Source: Cupriavidus malaysiensis
GTDB taxonomy: Bacteria > Pseudomonadota > Gammaproteobacteria > Burkholderiales > Burkholderiaceae
Direction: 5' to 3'
DNA: 64,000 nt
Assembly (NCBI RefSeq): GCF_001854325.1
Contig: NZ_CP017755.1
Span: forward strand, 620,001 to 684,000
Both the position numbers and the translations under genes were made by a program. This document shows, piece after piece, positions 51,382-60,772 of the stretch (within the stretch, counting starts at the first letter, position 1; the number at the start of each line of letters is the position of its first letter). The notes beneath the pieces were generated by a model. It did not search any database, had not been told where the DNA came from, and saw only the letters and a program-made list of their open reading frames with translations.

Positions 51382-52833
51382 ATGCAGGATATCCAGATGC
51401 TGATCGGCGGCGCCATGCGCGCGGCCGCCAACGGCGCCACCTTCGCGCGGCGCAATCCGCTCGACCAGAGCGTGGCCACGCGCGCGCCCGCCGCCACGCC
51501 CGAGGACGCGGTGGCGGCGGTCGAGGCTGCCGCGCAGGCGTTCCCGGCCTGGGCCGCGCTGGGCCCGGGCGAGCGGCGCGCGCTGCTGATGCGCGCCGCC
51601 AAGGCGCTGGAAGCGCGCGCCGAGGACTTCACCGCCGCCATGGCGGCCGAGACCGGCGCGTCCGCCATCTGGGCCGGCTTCAATGTGCACCTGGCCGCCG
51701 GCATGCTGCTGGAGGCCGCCGCCCTGACCACGCAGATCGCCGGCGAGGTGATTCCCTCCGACGTGCCCGGCAGCCTGGCCATGGCAGTGCGCCAGCCGGC
51801 CGGCGTGGTCCTCGGCATCGCGCCGTGGAACGCGCCGGTGATCCTCGCCGTGCGCGCCATCGCCACCCCGCTGGCCTGCGGCAATACCGTGGTGCTGAAA
51901 GGCTCGGAGCTGTGCCCGGCCACCCACGGGCTGATCATCGAAGCGCTGCAGGAGGCGGGCCTGCCGCCCGGCGTGGTCAACTTCGTCACCAACGCGCCGG
52001 CCGACGCCGGCGCCGTGGTCGAGGCCATGGTGGCCCACCCGGCGCTGCGCCGCGTCAACTTCACCGGCTCCACGCGCGTGGGCCGGCTGATCGCGCAGAC
52101 CTGCGCCAAGTACTTGAAGCCGGTCGTGCTGGAACTGGGCGGCAAGGCGCCGATGGTGATCCTCGACGACGCCGACCTCGATGCCGCGGTGGCCGCGGCG
52201 GCCTTCGGCGCCTTCGCCAATTCCGGGCAGATCTGCATGTCCACCGAGCGCATCGTGGTCGATGAGGCGGTGGCCGATGCGTTTGTCGCCAGGTTCGCCG
52301 CCAAGGCGCGCAGCCTGCCGCTGGGCGACCCGCGCCAGGGCCCGGTGGTACTGGGCTCGGTGGTGGACCTGGCCACGGTGGAGCGCTGCAATGCCCTGAT
52401 CGACGACGCGCTGGCGCAGGGCGCCACGCTGGTGTGCGGCGGCAAGGCCGACAGCACGCTGATGCCGGCCACCGTGCTCGACCATGTCACGCCGTCGATG
52501 CGGATCTTCCGCGAGGAGTCCTTCGCGCCGGTCAAGGCGGTGGTGCGCGTCAAGGGGGTGGAGGCCGCCATCGCCACGGCCAACGACAACGAGTTCGGCC
52601 TCTCCTCGGCCGTGTTCGGCCGCGATATCGCACGCGCCTGGCAGGTGGCGGCGCGCATCGAGGCGGGCATCTGCCATATCAACGGCCCCACCGTGCATGA
52701 CGAAGCGCAGATGCCGTTCGGCGGCATGAAGCACTCCGGCTACGGCCGCTTCGGCGGCAAGGCCGGCATCGATGCCTTCACCGAACTGCGCTGGGTGACG
52801 GTGCAGACGGCGCCGCGCCACTACCCGTTCTGA
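51382..52833 (+). CDS. Aldehyde dehydrogenase (vanillin/salicylaldehyde-type)
   Basis: The 483-residue NAD(P)-dependent enzyme shows the ALDH landmarks: IAPWNAPVILAVRAIATPLA, LELGGKAPMVILDDADLDAA with general base Glu251 and FANSGQICMSTERIVV with nucleophile Cys285. Overall motifs match vanillin/salicylaldehyde dehydrogenases that oxidise aromatic aldehydes to acids. Divergent from a FeaR-type AraC regulator, consistent with induction by an aromatic compound. The substrate is inferred from similarity of motifs only. Confidence 0.9.
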   Translation: MQDIQMLIGGAMRAAANGATFARRNPLDQSVATRAPAATPEDAVAAVEAAAQAFPAWAALGPGERRALLMRAAKALEARAEDFTAAMAAETGASAIWAGFNVHLAAGMLLEAAALTTQIAGEVIPSDVPGSLAMAVRQPAGVVLGIAPWNAPVILAVRAIATPLACGNTVVLKGSELCPATHGLIIEALQEAGLPPGVVNFVTNAPADAGAVVEAMVAHPALRRVNFTGSTRVGRLIAQTCAKYLKPVVLELGGKAPMVILDDADLDAAVAAAAFGAFANSGQICMSTERIVVDEAVADAFVARFAAKARSLPLGDPRQGPVVLGSVVDLATVERCNALIDDALAQGATLVCGGKADSTLMPATVLDHVTPSMRIFREESFAPVKAVVRVKGVEAAIATANDNEFGLSSAVFGRDIARAWQVAARIEAGICHINGPTVHDEAQMPFGGMKHSGYGRFGGKAGIDAFTELRWVTVQTAPRHYPF

Positions 52834-52870
52834 CGTCCGGTGCGTTCGGGGCCGCCACGGCGCGGCGGCC

Positions 52871-53635
52871 TCAGCCGCGCACCAGCATCACCAGCGCGAT
52901 CGCCAGCAGGCACATGGCGAACAGCGCGCGCAGGCGCCGCTCGGGGAGCCGGTGCGCCAGCGCGACGCCCCAGGAGATGGTCAGCATGCCGCCCAGCGAG
53001 AGCGGCAGGCCCGCCGCCCAGTCGACCTGGCCGGCGTGCGCGTAGGCGGCCAGCGCCACCAGCGCGCCCGGCGTGACCAAGGCCAGCGCCAGCCCCTGCG
53101 CGGCGGCCTGGCGCTGGCCGAACAGCCCCACCAGGGCCGGGGCCGCCACCACGCCGCCGCCCACGCTGAAGAAACCGGAGAAGGCCCCGCCCACCACGCC
53201 GACCAGCGGCAGCCAGCGCGGCGACAGCCGCGCCCGCTGCGCCGTGGCGGCGCGCCCCGGCAGCAGGCGCCACCAGAAGTAGAGCGCCAGTCCGATCAGG
53301 AAGGCGGCGAAGATGCGGCGCAGCAGCGCGGCATCCAGCGCGGTGGCCAGGCGTGCCGCGGCGTAGGTGGCGAGCACGGCCGACATGCCCAGCAGCAGCG
53401 CGGTACGCAGCGGGATCTCGGCGCGCCGCCGGTACTGCCAGAAGCCGATCAGCACATTGGGCGCGATCATCACCAGCGCCGTGCCCTGCGCCAGCTGCTG
53501 GTCCATGCCGTACAGCAGCCCCAGCGCCGGGATGGCGATCAGCCCGCCGCCGATGCCGAACAGTCCGCCGACCGCGCCGAGCAGGCCGCCGAGGGTGAAG
53601 AGGGCGAGGAAGGGCAGTATTGAATAGGTGGACAT
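52871..53635 (-). CDS. TauE/SafE (TSUP) family anion permease
   Basis: The 254-residue membrane protein has about seven hydrophobic segments and the typical TSUP motifs LGGLLGAVGGLFGIGGGLIA (16-35) and its repeat LVGVVGGAFSGFFSVGGGVV in the second half. These proteins export or import sulfite, sulfoacetate or other small sulfur-containing or organic anions. It stands alone, convergent with the aldehyde dehydrogenase, with its own promoter in the next gap. Confidence 0.92.
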   Translation of the reverse strand: MSTYSILPFLALFTLGGLLGAVGGLFGIGGGLIAIPALGLLYGMDQQLAQGTALVMIAPNVLIGFWQYRRRAEIPLRTALLLGMSAVLATYAAARLATALDAALLRRIFAAFLIGLALYFWWRLLPGRAATAQRARLSPRWLPLVGVVGGAFSGFFSVGGGVVAAPALVGLFGQRQAAAQGLALALVTPGALVALAAYAHAGQVDWAAGLPLSLGGMLTISWGVALAHRLPERRLRALFAMCLLAIALVMLVRG

Positions 53636-54129
53636 CGTCGGGAGATCGAAGCGAGGGGGGGCGCGGGGGGCAGTGGACCGACATGGCCCCGGCGAGGTGG
53701 CGGGGCCGCCGGGCCGCGCGCTGAGCAGGGGCGCCGTTCGGCCTGGGTCAGGATCCAGGATTCAAAGTCTTAATCATAAAACATTGTTGCGCCGGAGCCG
53801 CTGCAGGCAAGCGCTGCGCTGATGCCGGGTGATGCCTGCTACCCGGATGACAGGCACCCGGCCGTGCTGCGGCCGGTGCGGCCGGTGCGGGAATGCGACG
53901 CGGCAACGTATTTCCTTGTCAGTTTGAAAGCTGTTTGTAATCATCTGCGGTTTAAATCTCGCAGGGACCGTCGGACGCAGTCCACTCTGGCGAAATCCGC
54001 CGGAATTCCATCGCGTAGCCGGCGGATGGCGGCAGCTGGATGAAAATTCACTGCGAAGTGCGCCATACATCTCTTTAGTTTTGCGCGATCCCGCATCCAC
54101 CTTCTGATTCGAACCCAAGCCTTCTGATC
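53636..54129. other. 494-bp intergenic region, promoter of the metal-efflux operon
   Basis: The left half holds the TSUP promoter. An imperfect inverted repeat spans 53824-53862: GCCGGGT(GAT)GCCTG and CAGGC-ACCCGGC. The direct repeat GCCGGTGCG occurs at about 53872-53890. A possible -35 TTGAAA (53926) precedes an AT-rich stretch. No gene is supported and no regulator gene for the efflux operon is close. Confidence 0.45.
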
Positions 54130-55545
54130 GTGCGTTTTTCCCTGACTTGTGCGTCTTCCGCCGCCCTGATCGCCGTCGCCGCCAGCGCGCACGCGGGCAG
54201 CGGGCCCCTGCCGCCGGACGGCCCCTGCCTGCCGCCGCCGGCCAAGGCCGCCCTGACCCTGGCCCAGGCCAGGCTCGACGCCTTGCGCTGCAACCGCGAC
54301 ATCATCGCGGCGCGCCGCGGCGAGGAAGCCAGCCAGGCCGATATCCAGGTGGCTTCGCAGCGGCCCAATCCGGTCTTGAGCCTGGGCATGGCCAACATCA
54401 ACCCGCACCTCGGGGTCGGCAGCGGCGGCCCGCGCAGCAAGACCGTGGATTCCACCTTCCGCATCGACCAGCTCATCGAGACCGCCAACAAGGGCGGCCT
54501 GCGCGAGCAGACCGCCCGGCGCGCCAGCGCCGCCGCCGGCGAGATGCTGCAGGCCGTCACCGCCCAGCAGTCCACGGCGGTGGAGCAGGCCTTCTACGAT
54601 GCGGCGGCCAGCCAGGAGCGCGTGGCCGTGCTGACGGAAACGGTGGCGCTGTACGGCCGCACCCAGCAGGCCAACGAGACCCGCCTCAAGGCCGGCGACG
54701 TGTCGCGCGCCGACGTGACCAAGCTGCAGCTCGACGTGCTGCGCGCGCAGGCCGACCTGCGCCAGGCCAGCGCCGACCACCTGCGCGACAAGGCCATGCT
54801 GGCGCAGGCCATCGGCGTGCCCGGCACGCTGCAGAGCAATCGCCTGGTGCCCGACTGGCCCGCGCTGGACGCACCGGCGCCGGCGGTCGCCCCCGACACC
54901 CTGGAACGCCGCCCCGACGTCACCGCGGCCGAGGCCCGCCTGGCCGCCGCCGCGTCCGCGCGCGACCTGGCCCGCGCCGGCCGCGTGCCCGATGTCACCA
55001 TCGGCGCCCAGGCCGAGCACTACCCGGTGTCCGAGACGAATACCACCGGCAGCGGCAACAGCTATGGCGTGTTCATCTCGATCCCGCTGTTCGTGCGCCA
55101 CAGCTTCGGCGGCGAGGCGCGCCGCGCCGAGGTGGATTACTACGCCGCGCTCGACGATCGCAACCGCGTGCTGCTCGAGGCGCAGAACGAGATCGGGCGC
55201 CTGCACGACCAGGTCGAGGCGGCGCGCCAGTCGCTGCGCCAGATGCGCGAGGCGGTGCTGCCGGCCGCCGAGAGCGTGGCCGCCAGCGCCGAGTTCGCCT
55301 ACAACAAGGGCGCCTCCGGGGTGCTCGACCTGCTCGATGCGCGCCGCGCGCTGCGCCAGACGCGCCTCGACGCGGTCGGCGTGCAGAGCGAGTTCGCCAA
55401 GGCGCTGTCGGCCTATCGCGCCGCGCTGCAGCGTTCCAGCACGCCCCCGGCGGAGGCCGCCGGCACCACCAGCCCCGCCAGCCTGCCGAGCCAGGCCCTT
55501 CCTTCCACGAATTCCCAGGTCAGTACCGATGCGCCGCGTCCTTGA
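54130..55545 (+). CDS. TolC-family outer-membrane component of a heavy-metal efflux system (CzcC-like)
   Basis: The 471-residue protein has a signal peptide (RFSLTCASSAALIAVAASAHA) and the outer-membrane efflux repeats: LTLAQARLDALRCNRDIIAA, QRPNPVLSLGMAN, RIDQLIETANKGGLREQTAR, then GDVSRADVTKLQLDVLRAQA and the second-half LERRPDVTAAEARLAAAASA. Such proteins form the trimeric exit duct. The start is GTG 54130. It overlaps the next gene by 17 bp, an operon with the membrane-fusion and pump genes. Confidence 0.9.
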   Translation: MRFSLTCASSAALIAVAASAHAGSGPLPPDGPCLPPPAKAALTLAQARLDALRCNRDIIAARRGEEASQADIQVASQRPNPVLSLGMANINPHLGVGSGGPRSKTVDSTFRIDQLIETANKGGLREQTARRASAAAGEMLQAVTAQQSTAVEQAFYDAAASQERVAVLTETVALYGRTQQANETRLKAGDVSRADVTKLQLDVLRAQADLRQASADHLRDKAMLAQAIGVPGTLQSNRLVPDWPALDAPAPAVAPDTLERRPDVTAAEARLAAAASARDLARAGRVPDVTIGAQAEHYPVSETNTTGSGNSYGVFISIPLFVRHSFGGEARRAEVDYYAALDDRNRVLLEAQNEIGRLHDQVEAARQSLRQMREAVLPAAESVAASAEFAYNKGASGVLDLLDARRALRQTRLDAVGVQSEFAKALSAYRAALQRSSTPPAEAAGTTSPASLPSQALPSTNSQVSTDAPRP

Positions 55546-56806
55546 TCCGCAGTCCCTGTCCCAACGCCAGCTCCAGCCTCGGCTCCAGCCGCTGCCGCCG
55601 TCGGCGCCGAGCGCCGCCGCCCGGCTGGCCGCGCTGTCGCTGGCAGCCCTGGCCCTGACCCTGGCCGCCTGCGGCAAGGGCGAGGCGCCCAAGGCCGACG
55701 ATGAGCCCAAGGTCAGCGGCGCCACCGTGACCTTCCCGGCCAGCGTCAAGGCCCTGCCCGGCATCGCCGGCGAGGCGGTCAAGCGCGGCGGCGAGCGCGT
55801 GGTGAGCCTGCCCGGCCGCCTGGTCTGGGACGAGGACCGCACCGTGCGCGTGGCCTCTCCCTTCGCCGGCCGCGTCACCGGGATCCTGGTCCAGCCCGGT
55901 ACCACCGTGAAGGCCGGCGAGGCGCTCGCCACGCTGACCTCGCCGGATTTCGGCGCGGCCCAGGCCGACGCGCGCAAGGCCGCCGCGGATCATGCGGTGG
56001 CGGCCAAGGCGCTGACGCGCCAGCGCGAACTCTACGAGGCCGGCATCGTCGCCCAGAAGGAACTGGAGCAGAGCCAGGCCGACGCCGCGCGCGCCGCCGC
56101 CGACCTGCAGCGTACCCAGGCGGCCCTGCGCCAGTACGGCCAGGCCGGCGCCGACGTGGTCAACCAGCGCTTCGCGCTGCGCAGCCCGATCGCGGGCCTG
56201 GTGGTGGAGCGCAACATCAATCCCGGCATGGAACTGCGCCCCGACCAGCCCCCCGCCGCGCCGCTGTTCCTGGTGACCGACCCGACCGCGCTGTGGGCCC
56301 AGCTCGATGCCGCCGAGGCCGACATCGGCCTGTTCCAGCCCGGTGTCGACGTCAAGCTGGTGTCGGCCGCCTACCCTGGCGAGACCTTCACCGGCAAGGT
56401 GGTCAAGGTGGCCGACTATGTCGATCCCACCGCGCGCAGCGTCAAGGTGCGCCTGGCCGTGCCCAATCCGGACCGCCGCCTGAAGGCGGAGATGTTCGTC
56501 ACCGCCAAGCTGCGCGCCGCCTCCTTCGACGGCATCGCGGTGCCCGCCAAGGCCGTGTTCCTGGCCGATAACCGCAACTATGTGTTCGTGCGCACCGCGC
56601 CGAATATCTTCGAGCGGCGCCAGATCCGCGTCGGCCTGTCGCTGCCCGGCATCACCGAGGTGCGCGAGGGCCTCAAGGACGGCGAGGTGGTGGTGACCGA
56701 AGGCAACCTCTACCTGCAGGACATCCTGCGCGACGCCACCGCGGTCAACGCCGCGCGCGCGGCGGAGCAGGGCCGGCCGGCCGCCGGCTCGGACGCGAAG
56801 CACTGA
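55529..56806 (+). CDS. RND membrane-fusion lipoprotein (CzcB-like)
   Basis: The 425-residue periplasmic adaptor has a lipobox LTLAACGKGE with Cys48, then the barrel-sandwich half-motifs VASPFAGRVTGILVQPGTTV and LRSPIAGLVVERNINPGMEL around a coiled-coil hairpin (DARKAAADHAVAAKALTRQR, about 150-225), followed by beta-barrel and membrane-proximal domains. It joins the outer-membrane duct with the pump. The gene overlaps the TolC-like gene by 17 bp and is followed by the pump after 13 bp. Confidence 0.9.
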   Translation: MRRVLDPQSLSQRQLQPRLQPLPPSAPSAAARLAALSLAALALTLAACGKGEAPKADDEPKVSGATVTFPASVKALPGIAGEAVKRGGERVVSLPGRLVWDEDRTVRVASPFAGRVTGILVQPGTTVKAGEALATLTSPDFGAAQADARKAAADHAVAAKALTRQRELYEAGIVAQKELEQSQADAARAAADLQRTQAALRQYGQAGADVVNQRFALRSPIAGLVVERNINPGMELRPDQPPAAPLFLVTDPTALWAQLDAAEADIGLFQPGVDVKLVSAAYPGETFTGKVVKVADYVDPTARSVKVRLAVPNPDRRLKAEMFVTAKLRAASFDGIAVPAKAVFLADNRNYVFVRTAPNIFERRQIRVGLSLPGITEVREGLKDGEVVVTEGNLYLQDILRDATAVNAARAAEQGRPAAGSDAKH

Positions 56807-56819
56807 GGACGGCCGCCCC

Positions 56820-59800
56820 ATGATTTCGCGCATCGTCAATTTCGCCCTGCACCAGAAGCTGTTCGTCTGGCTCGGCCTGCTGATCTTCGTCGGCGGCGGC
56901 CTGGCCGCCTTCAAGAACCTGCCCATCGAAGCCTTCCCGGACGTCTCCGACATCCAGGTCAACGTCATCACGCTCTATCCCGGCCGCGCCGCCGAGGAGG
57001 TCGAGCGCCAGGTCACCATCCCGATCGAGACCGCGCTGGCCGGCACCCCTAACTCGGTGCGGGTGTTCTCGCACACGCAGTTCGGGCTGTCCTTCCTGAT
57101 GGTCACCTTCAACGACCGCGCCACCGACGTCACCGCGCGCCAGCAGGTGATCGAGCGCCTGCGCAGCGTCGACCTGCCGGACGGCGTGCATCCCGACCTG
57201 GCGCCGCTGTCCACCGCGATCGGCGAGATCTTCCGCTTCCGCCTGGCCGGCAAGGGCTATACGCCGCAGGAACTGCGCACGCTGCAGGACTGGGTGGTGG
57301 AGAAGAACCTGCGCCAGGTGCCCGGCGTGGCCGACGTGGTCACCATCGGCGGCAGCATCAAACAGTACGAGGTGAACCCCAACCTGGGCAAGATGCGCGA
57401 TTACAAGATCTCGCTGGCCCAGCTCTTCACCGCGCTGCAGCGTGGCAACGCCAATGCCGGCGGCGGCGCCGTCGCGCACGGCCGCCAGCAGTACCTGCTG
57501 CGCTCGCTCGGCAGCTTCCGCACCTCGGCGGATATCGCCAACGTGGTGGTGGCGGAGAACAACGGCACGCCCATCCTGGTCAAGGACATCGCCGAGGTGA
57601 AGATCGGCGCGGCGCCGCCGCAGGGCCTGATGGGCCAGGACGACGAGGACGACATCGTCTCGGGCATCGTGGTGATGCGCAAGGGCGAGAACCCCTCGCT
57701 GGTGCTGGAAGCGCTGAAGAAGAAGATCGACCTGCTCGACGACCAGATCCTGCCGCGCGGCGTCAGGATCGTGCCGTACTACGATCGCTCCACGCTGATC
57801 GACAAGACCCTGCACACGGTGTTCGGCAACCTGGTGGAAGGCGCGCTGCTGGTGATGGCGGTGCTCTACCTGTTCCTGGCCAACGTGCGCGCCGCCGCCA
57901 TCGTGGCGCTGGTGATCCCGCTGGCGCTGCTGTCGACCTTCATCGGCCTGACCTGGGTCGGCATTCCCGCCAACCTGCTGTCGCTGGGCGCGATGGACTT
58001 CGGCATCATCGTCGACGGCGCGGTGATCGTGGTGGAGAACATCTTCAAGCGCCTGGGCGAGTTCAAGGAGCAGCAGATCCAGGACAACAAGGCGCGCATG
58101 CACGCCATCCTGCAGGCCACCACCGAAGTGGGCCGGCCGACCGTGTTCTCGATGATCATCATCATCGCCGCCCATATCCCCATCTTCACGTTGCAGCGCC
58201 ACGAGGGCAAGATCTTCGCGCCCATGGCCTACACCGTGACGGGCGCGCTGGTGGGCTCGCTGATCGTCTCGCTGACGGTGGTGCCGCTGCTGTGCTACCT
58301 GCTGCTGAAGAAGAACATCGCCCACGACGACAACTTCGTGGTGCGTTTCTGCAAGGGGCTCTATGAACCGATGCTGGCCTGGGCGCTGGACCACAAGCGC
58401 TCGGTGGTGGGCATCGCGGTCGGCCTGCTGGTGGCCACCGTCGGCGTGGGCAAGTTCCTCGGCAGCGAGTTCCTGCCCGAGCTGGACGAAGGCTCGATGT
58501 GGGTCAGCTTCGACCTGCCCGCCTCGGTTTCGCTCGACGAGGCGCGCGACCAGGCGCGCCGGCTGCGCGGCGTGATCCGGCAGACGCCGGAGGTCAACTC
58601 CACCATCTCCAAGGTGGGCCGCCCCGACGACGGCACCGACCCGAAGCTGATCAACACCGTCGAGATCCTGGTCGACCTCAAGCCGGACAAGCTGTGGCGC
58701 GCCGGCTACGACAAGCGCAAGATCATCAACGAGATCAACCACAACCTGCGCCGGCTGCCCGGCATCGAGCCCAATTTCTCGCAGCCGGTGCGCGACAACA
58801 TCCTGGAGAGCATCTCGCAGATCAAGGGCCAGATCGTCATCAAGGTGCAGAGCGACAGCCTGGAGCACAACAAGGCGGTGGCCGACCAGATCCTGGCCAA
58901 TGTGCAGTCGGTCCGGGGCGTGATGCGCGCCTTCATCGACCGCGACGGCGAGCTGCCGCAGTATGTGCTCGACTTCGACCGCGCCCAGGCCGCGCGCTAC
59001 GGCATCAACGTGGCCGACGTGCAGGACCTGATGGAGACCGCGCTGGCCGGCAAGGCCGCGACCGAGCTGTGGGAGGGCGAGAAGCACTTCAGCGTGGCCG
59101 TGCGCCTGAAGCCGGGCGAGCGCGAGCTGCCCAACCTGCCCAACATCTTCATGCAGACGGCCGATGGCGCGCAGGTGCCGCTGTCGCAGCTGGTGAGCTT
59201 CCGCGCGGCTTCCGGCGCGATGAACATCAGCCGCGAGAACGGCCAGCGCACCACCTCGATCGGCATCTTCATCCACGACCGCGACATGGGCAGCGTGGTC
59301 AAGGACATGCAGGCGCTGGTGGCCAAGAACGTCAAGGCGGACGACGTGAAGATCAACTGGTCGGGCGAGTTCGAGAACCAGGAGCGCGCCATGGCGCGGC
59401 TGTCGATCGTGGTGCCGCTGTCGGTGCTGCTGATCTTCCTGCTGCTGTTCAACGCCTTCAAGTCGTTCAAGAGCGCCACGCTGATCATCTCGAACATCCC
59501 GTTCGCCCTGATCGGCGGCGTGTTCGCGCTGTTCCTGACCGGCATCCCGCTGTCGGTGTCGGCCGCCATCGGCTTCATCGCGCTGTTCGGCCAGGCGGTG
59601 CTCAACGGGGTGGTGATGGTGACCTACTTCAACCAGTTGCGCGAGGAAGGCATGCCGGTCCGCCAGGCCGTGCTGACCGGCTCCATGGACCGCCTGCGCA
59701 CGGTGCTGATGACCGCGCTGCTGGCCATGCTGGGCCTGTTCCCGATGGCCATCTCGCGCGCCATCGGTTCGGAGACGCAGCGTCCGCTGGCCATCGTCAT

Positions 59801-59936
59801 CATCGGCGGCCTGATCACCGCCACGCTGCTGACGCTGATCGTGCTGCCCACGCTTTACGAATGGATGGTCGGCCGCAGCTGGCCGGATGAGGAAGTGGGC
59901 GAACACAACCGCCTGTCGGGCGCGCTGCCCGAGTAA
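56820..59936 (+). CDS. CzcA-type heavy-metal RND efflux pump
   Basis: The 1038-residue inner-membrane proton antiporter has the RND architecture: TM1 LHQKLFVWLGLLIFVGGGLA, two periplasmic loops and the heavy-metal TM4 motif DFGIIVDGAVIVVEN (Asp393, Asp399, Glu406). The DFGxxxDGAxxxxEN form is typical of divalent-cation pumps (Zn/Co/Cd/Ni, HME1/2) rather than the CusA monovalent class. Together with the two preceding genes it forms a CBA efflux complex that moves metal from periplasm or cytosol to the outside. The exact metal cannot be fixed from the sequence. A strong terminator follows at 59956. Confidence 0.93.
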   Translation: MISRIVNFALHQKLFVWLGLLIFVGGGLAAFKNLPIEAFPDVSDIQVNVITLYPGRAAEEVERQVTIPIETALAGTPNSVRVFSHTQFGLSFLMVTFNDRATDVTARQQVIERLRSVDLPDGVHPDLAPLSTAIGEIFRFRLAGKGYTPQELRTLQDWVVEKNLRQVPGVADVVTIGGSIKQYEVNPNLGKMRDYKISLAQLFTALQRGNANAGGGAVAHGRQQYLLRSLGSFRTSADIANVVVAENNGTPILVKDIAEVKIGAAPPQGLMGQDDEDDIVSGIVVMRKGENPSLVLEALKKKIDLLDDQILPRGVRIVPYYDRSTLIDKTLHTVFGNLVEGALLVMAVLYLFLANVRAAAIVALVIPLALLSTFIGLTWVGIPANLLSLGAMDFGIIVDGAVIVVENIFKRLGEFKEQQIQDNKARMHAILQATTEVGRPTVFSMIIIIAAHIPIFTLQRHEGKIFAPMAYTVTGALVGSLIVSLTVVPLLCYLLLKKNIAHDDNFVVRFCKGLYEPMLAWALDHKRSVVGIAVGLLVATVGVGKFLGSEFLPELDEGSMWVSFDLPASVSLDEARDQARRLRGVIRQTPEVNSTISKVGRPDDGTDPKLINTVEILVDLKPDKLWRAGYDKRKIINEINHNLRRLPGIEPNFSQPVRDNILESISQIKGQIVIKVQSDSLEHNKAVADQILANVQSVRGVMRAFIDRDGELPQYVLDFDRAQAARYGINVADVQDLMETALAGKAATELWEGEKHFSVAVRLKPGERELPNLPNIFMQTADGAQVPLSQLVSFRAASGAMNISRENGQRTTSIGIFIHDRDMGSVVKDMQALVAKNVKADDVKINWSGEFENQERAMARLSIVVPLSVLLIFLLLFNAFKSFKSATLIISNIPFALIGGVFALFLTGIPLSVSAAIGFIALFGQAVLNGVVMVTYFNQLREEGMPVRQAVLTGSMDRLRTVLMTALLAMLGLFPMAISRAIGSETQRPLAIVIIGGLITATLLTLIVLPTLYEWMVGRSWPDEEVGEHNRLSGALPE

Positions 59937-59955
59937 GCGCGGCGCGGACGCGGCG

Positions 59956-59993
59956 AGACCCGCCATTGCCCCCGGGCGATGGCGGGTCTTTTT
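59956..59993 (+). terminator. Rho-independent terminator of the metal-efflux operon
   Basis: An 11-bp stem AGACCCGCCAT/ATGGCGGGTCT with a 12-nt loop that can itself pair (CCCCCGGGC), followed by TTTTT. It is 19 bp after the pump gene stop codon. Confidence 0.88.
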
Positions 59994-60047
59994 CCATCGG
60001 GGCCGGGGAGGGCGGGGCGCCGCCTCCGGCGCATGCCGCCGGCGGCT

Positions 60048-60485
60048 TCAGGGGAAAGGGTTCGCCAGCACTGGCCCGCCCTCGACGGCGAGGCCGTGAT
60101 GCATGGCTTCGCTGTAGAGCGTCTCGCAGCCCTCGAGCGACGCACAAGCCACGATGCAGGCGTCATAGAACGCCAGGCCGTACCGCGCGGCGAGACGCCG
60201 CGCCAGGTCGTGCATGTCCACGGTCAACGGCGCGATGCGGCACAGGCTCTTGACCAGCGTCAGGAACTCGTCGACTTCGTCCCAGCGCATGCCGAGCTTG
60301 CGCACGCAGACGTGGGTGACTTCGTTCAGCACCTGGACGCTGATGACCGGCCTGCTGCGCAGCAGCGCTTCGGCGCGGTCGGCCTTGGCGGCATCGGCCG
60401 ACAGCAGGTAGAGCAGGACATTGCTGTCAAGGAATCCTTCGGCCTTGCCGCGACCCGCTGCGCGGGAGGACTCAATCCCGCCCAT
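60048..60485 (-). CDS. vapC: VapC-type PIN-domain toxin
   Basis: The 145-residue PIN RNase has the conserved acidic residues Asp20 (FLDSNVLLYLLSADA), Glu55 (VLNEVTHVCVRK) and Asp108 (LAFYDACIVACASLEGC). In the usual final motif, SED, the aspartate is replaced by alanine (TLYSEAMHHGL, Ala127), which could lower Mg2+ binding and activity. It overlaps the 3' end of the antitoxin gene by 14 bp, the usual VapBC coupling. Start ATG 60485. VapC toxins cleave tRNA or rRNA; the target is unknown. Confidence 0.88.
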   Translation of the reverse strand: MGGIESSRAAGRGKAEGFLDSNVLLYLLSADAAKADRAEALLRSRPVISVQVLNEVTHVCVRKLGMRWDEVDEFLTLVKSLCRIAPLTVDMHDLARRLAARYGLAFYDACIVACASLEGCETLYSEAMHHGLAVEGGPVLANPFP

Positions 60486-60717
60486 CGTCCCGCTCGTTGG
60501 CATCGTCGCGGCTGAACTTGAAGTCGGCCGGGAGCCGGCCACGGAATCGGCGCAGGCGCTGCAGCAGTTCATCCGTTCCCGGCTTCCTGCGGATGGCGAA
60601 GGTGCGGGACTGCTCGACCACGATCTCGATATCGTCGCCCTCGCGCAATTCCAGCGCTTCCACCACGCTTGCCGGCAGGCGCACGGCGAGGCTGTTACCC
60701 CACTTCGCGACTTGCAT
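60472..60717 (-). CDS. vapB: VapB/AbrB-type antitoxin
   Basis: The 81-residue protein begins with the swapped-hairpin AbrB/MazE DNA-binding fold MQVAKWGNSLAVRLPASVVE, ALELREGDDIEIVVE, and ends with a charged tail expected to block the VapC active site. A strong AGGAGG lies 6 nt before ATG 60717. It is transcribed before vapC and overlaps it. The upstream palindrome at 60733-60758 is its expected autoregulatory operator. Confidence 0.9.
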   Translation of the reverse strand: MQVAKWGNSLAVRLPASVVEALELREGDDIEIVVEQSRTFAIRRKPGTDELLQRLRRFRGRLPADFKFSRDDANERDDGRD

Positions 60718-60732
60718 TGCAACCTCCTGCTT

Positions 60733-60758
60733 GGATATACATCCGGAATTGTATATCC
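60733..60758. promoter_or_regulatory. VapBC operator palindrome
   Basis: Perfect 8-bp arms GGATATAC/GTATATCC separated by 10 bp, located 15 bp upstream of the vapB start and overlapping its likely promoter. AbrB-type antitoxins bind such inverted TATAC sequences for autorepression. Confidence 0.75.
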
Positions 60759-60772
60759 AGTCCGGCGCCGGC

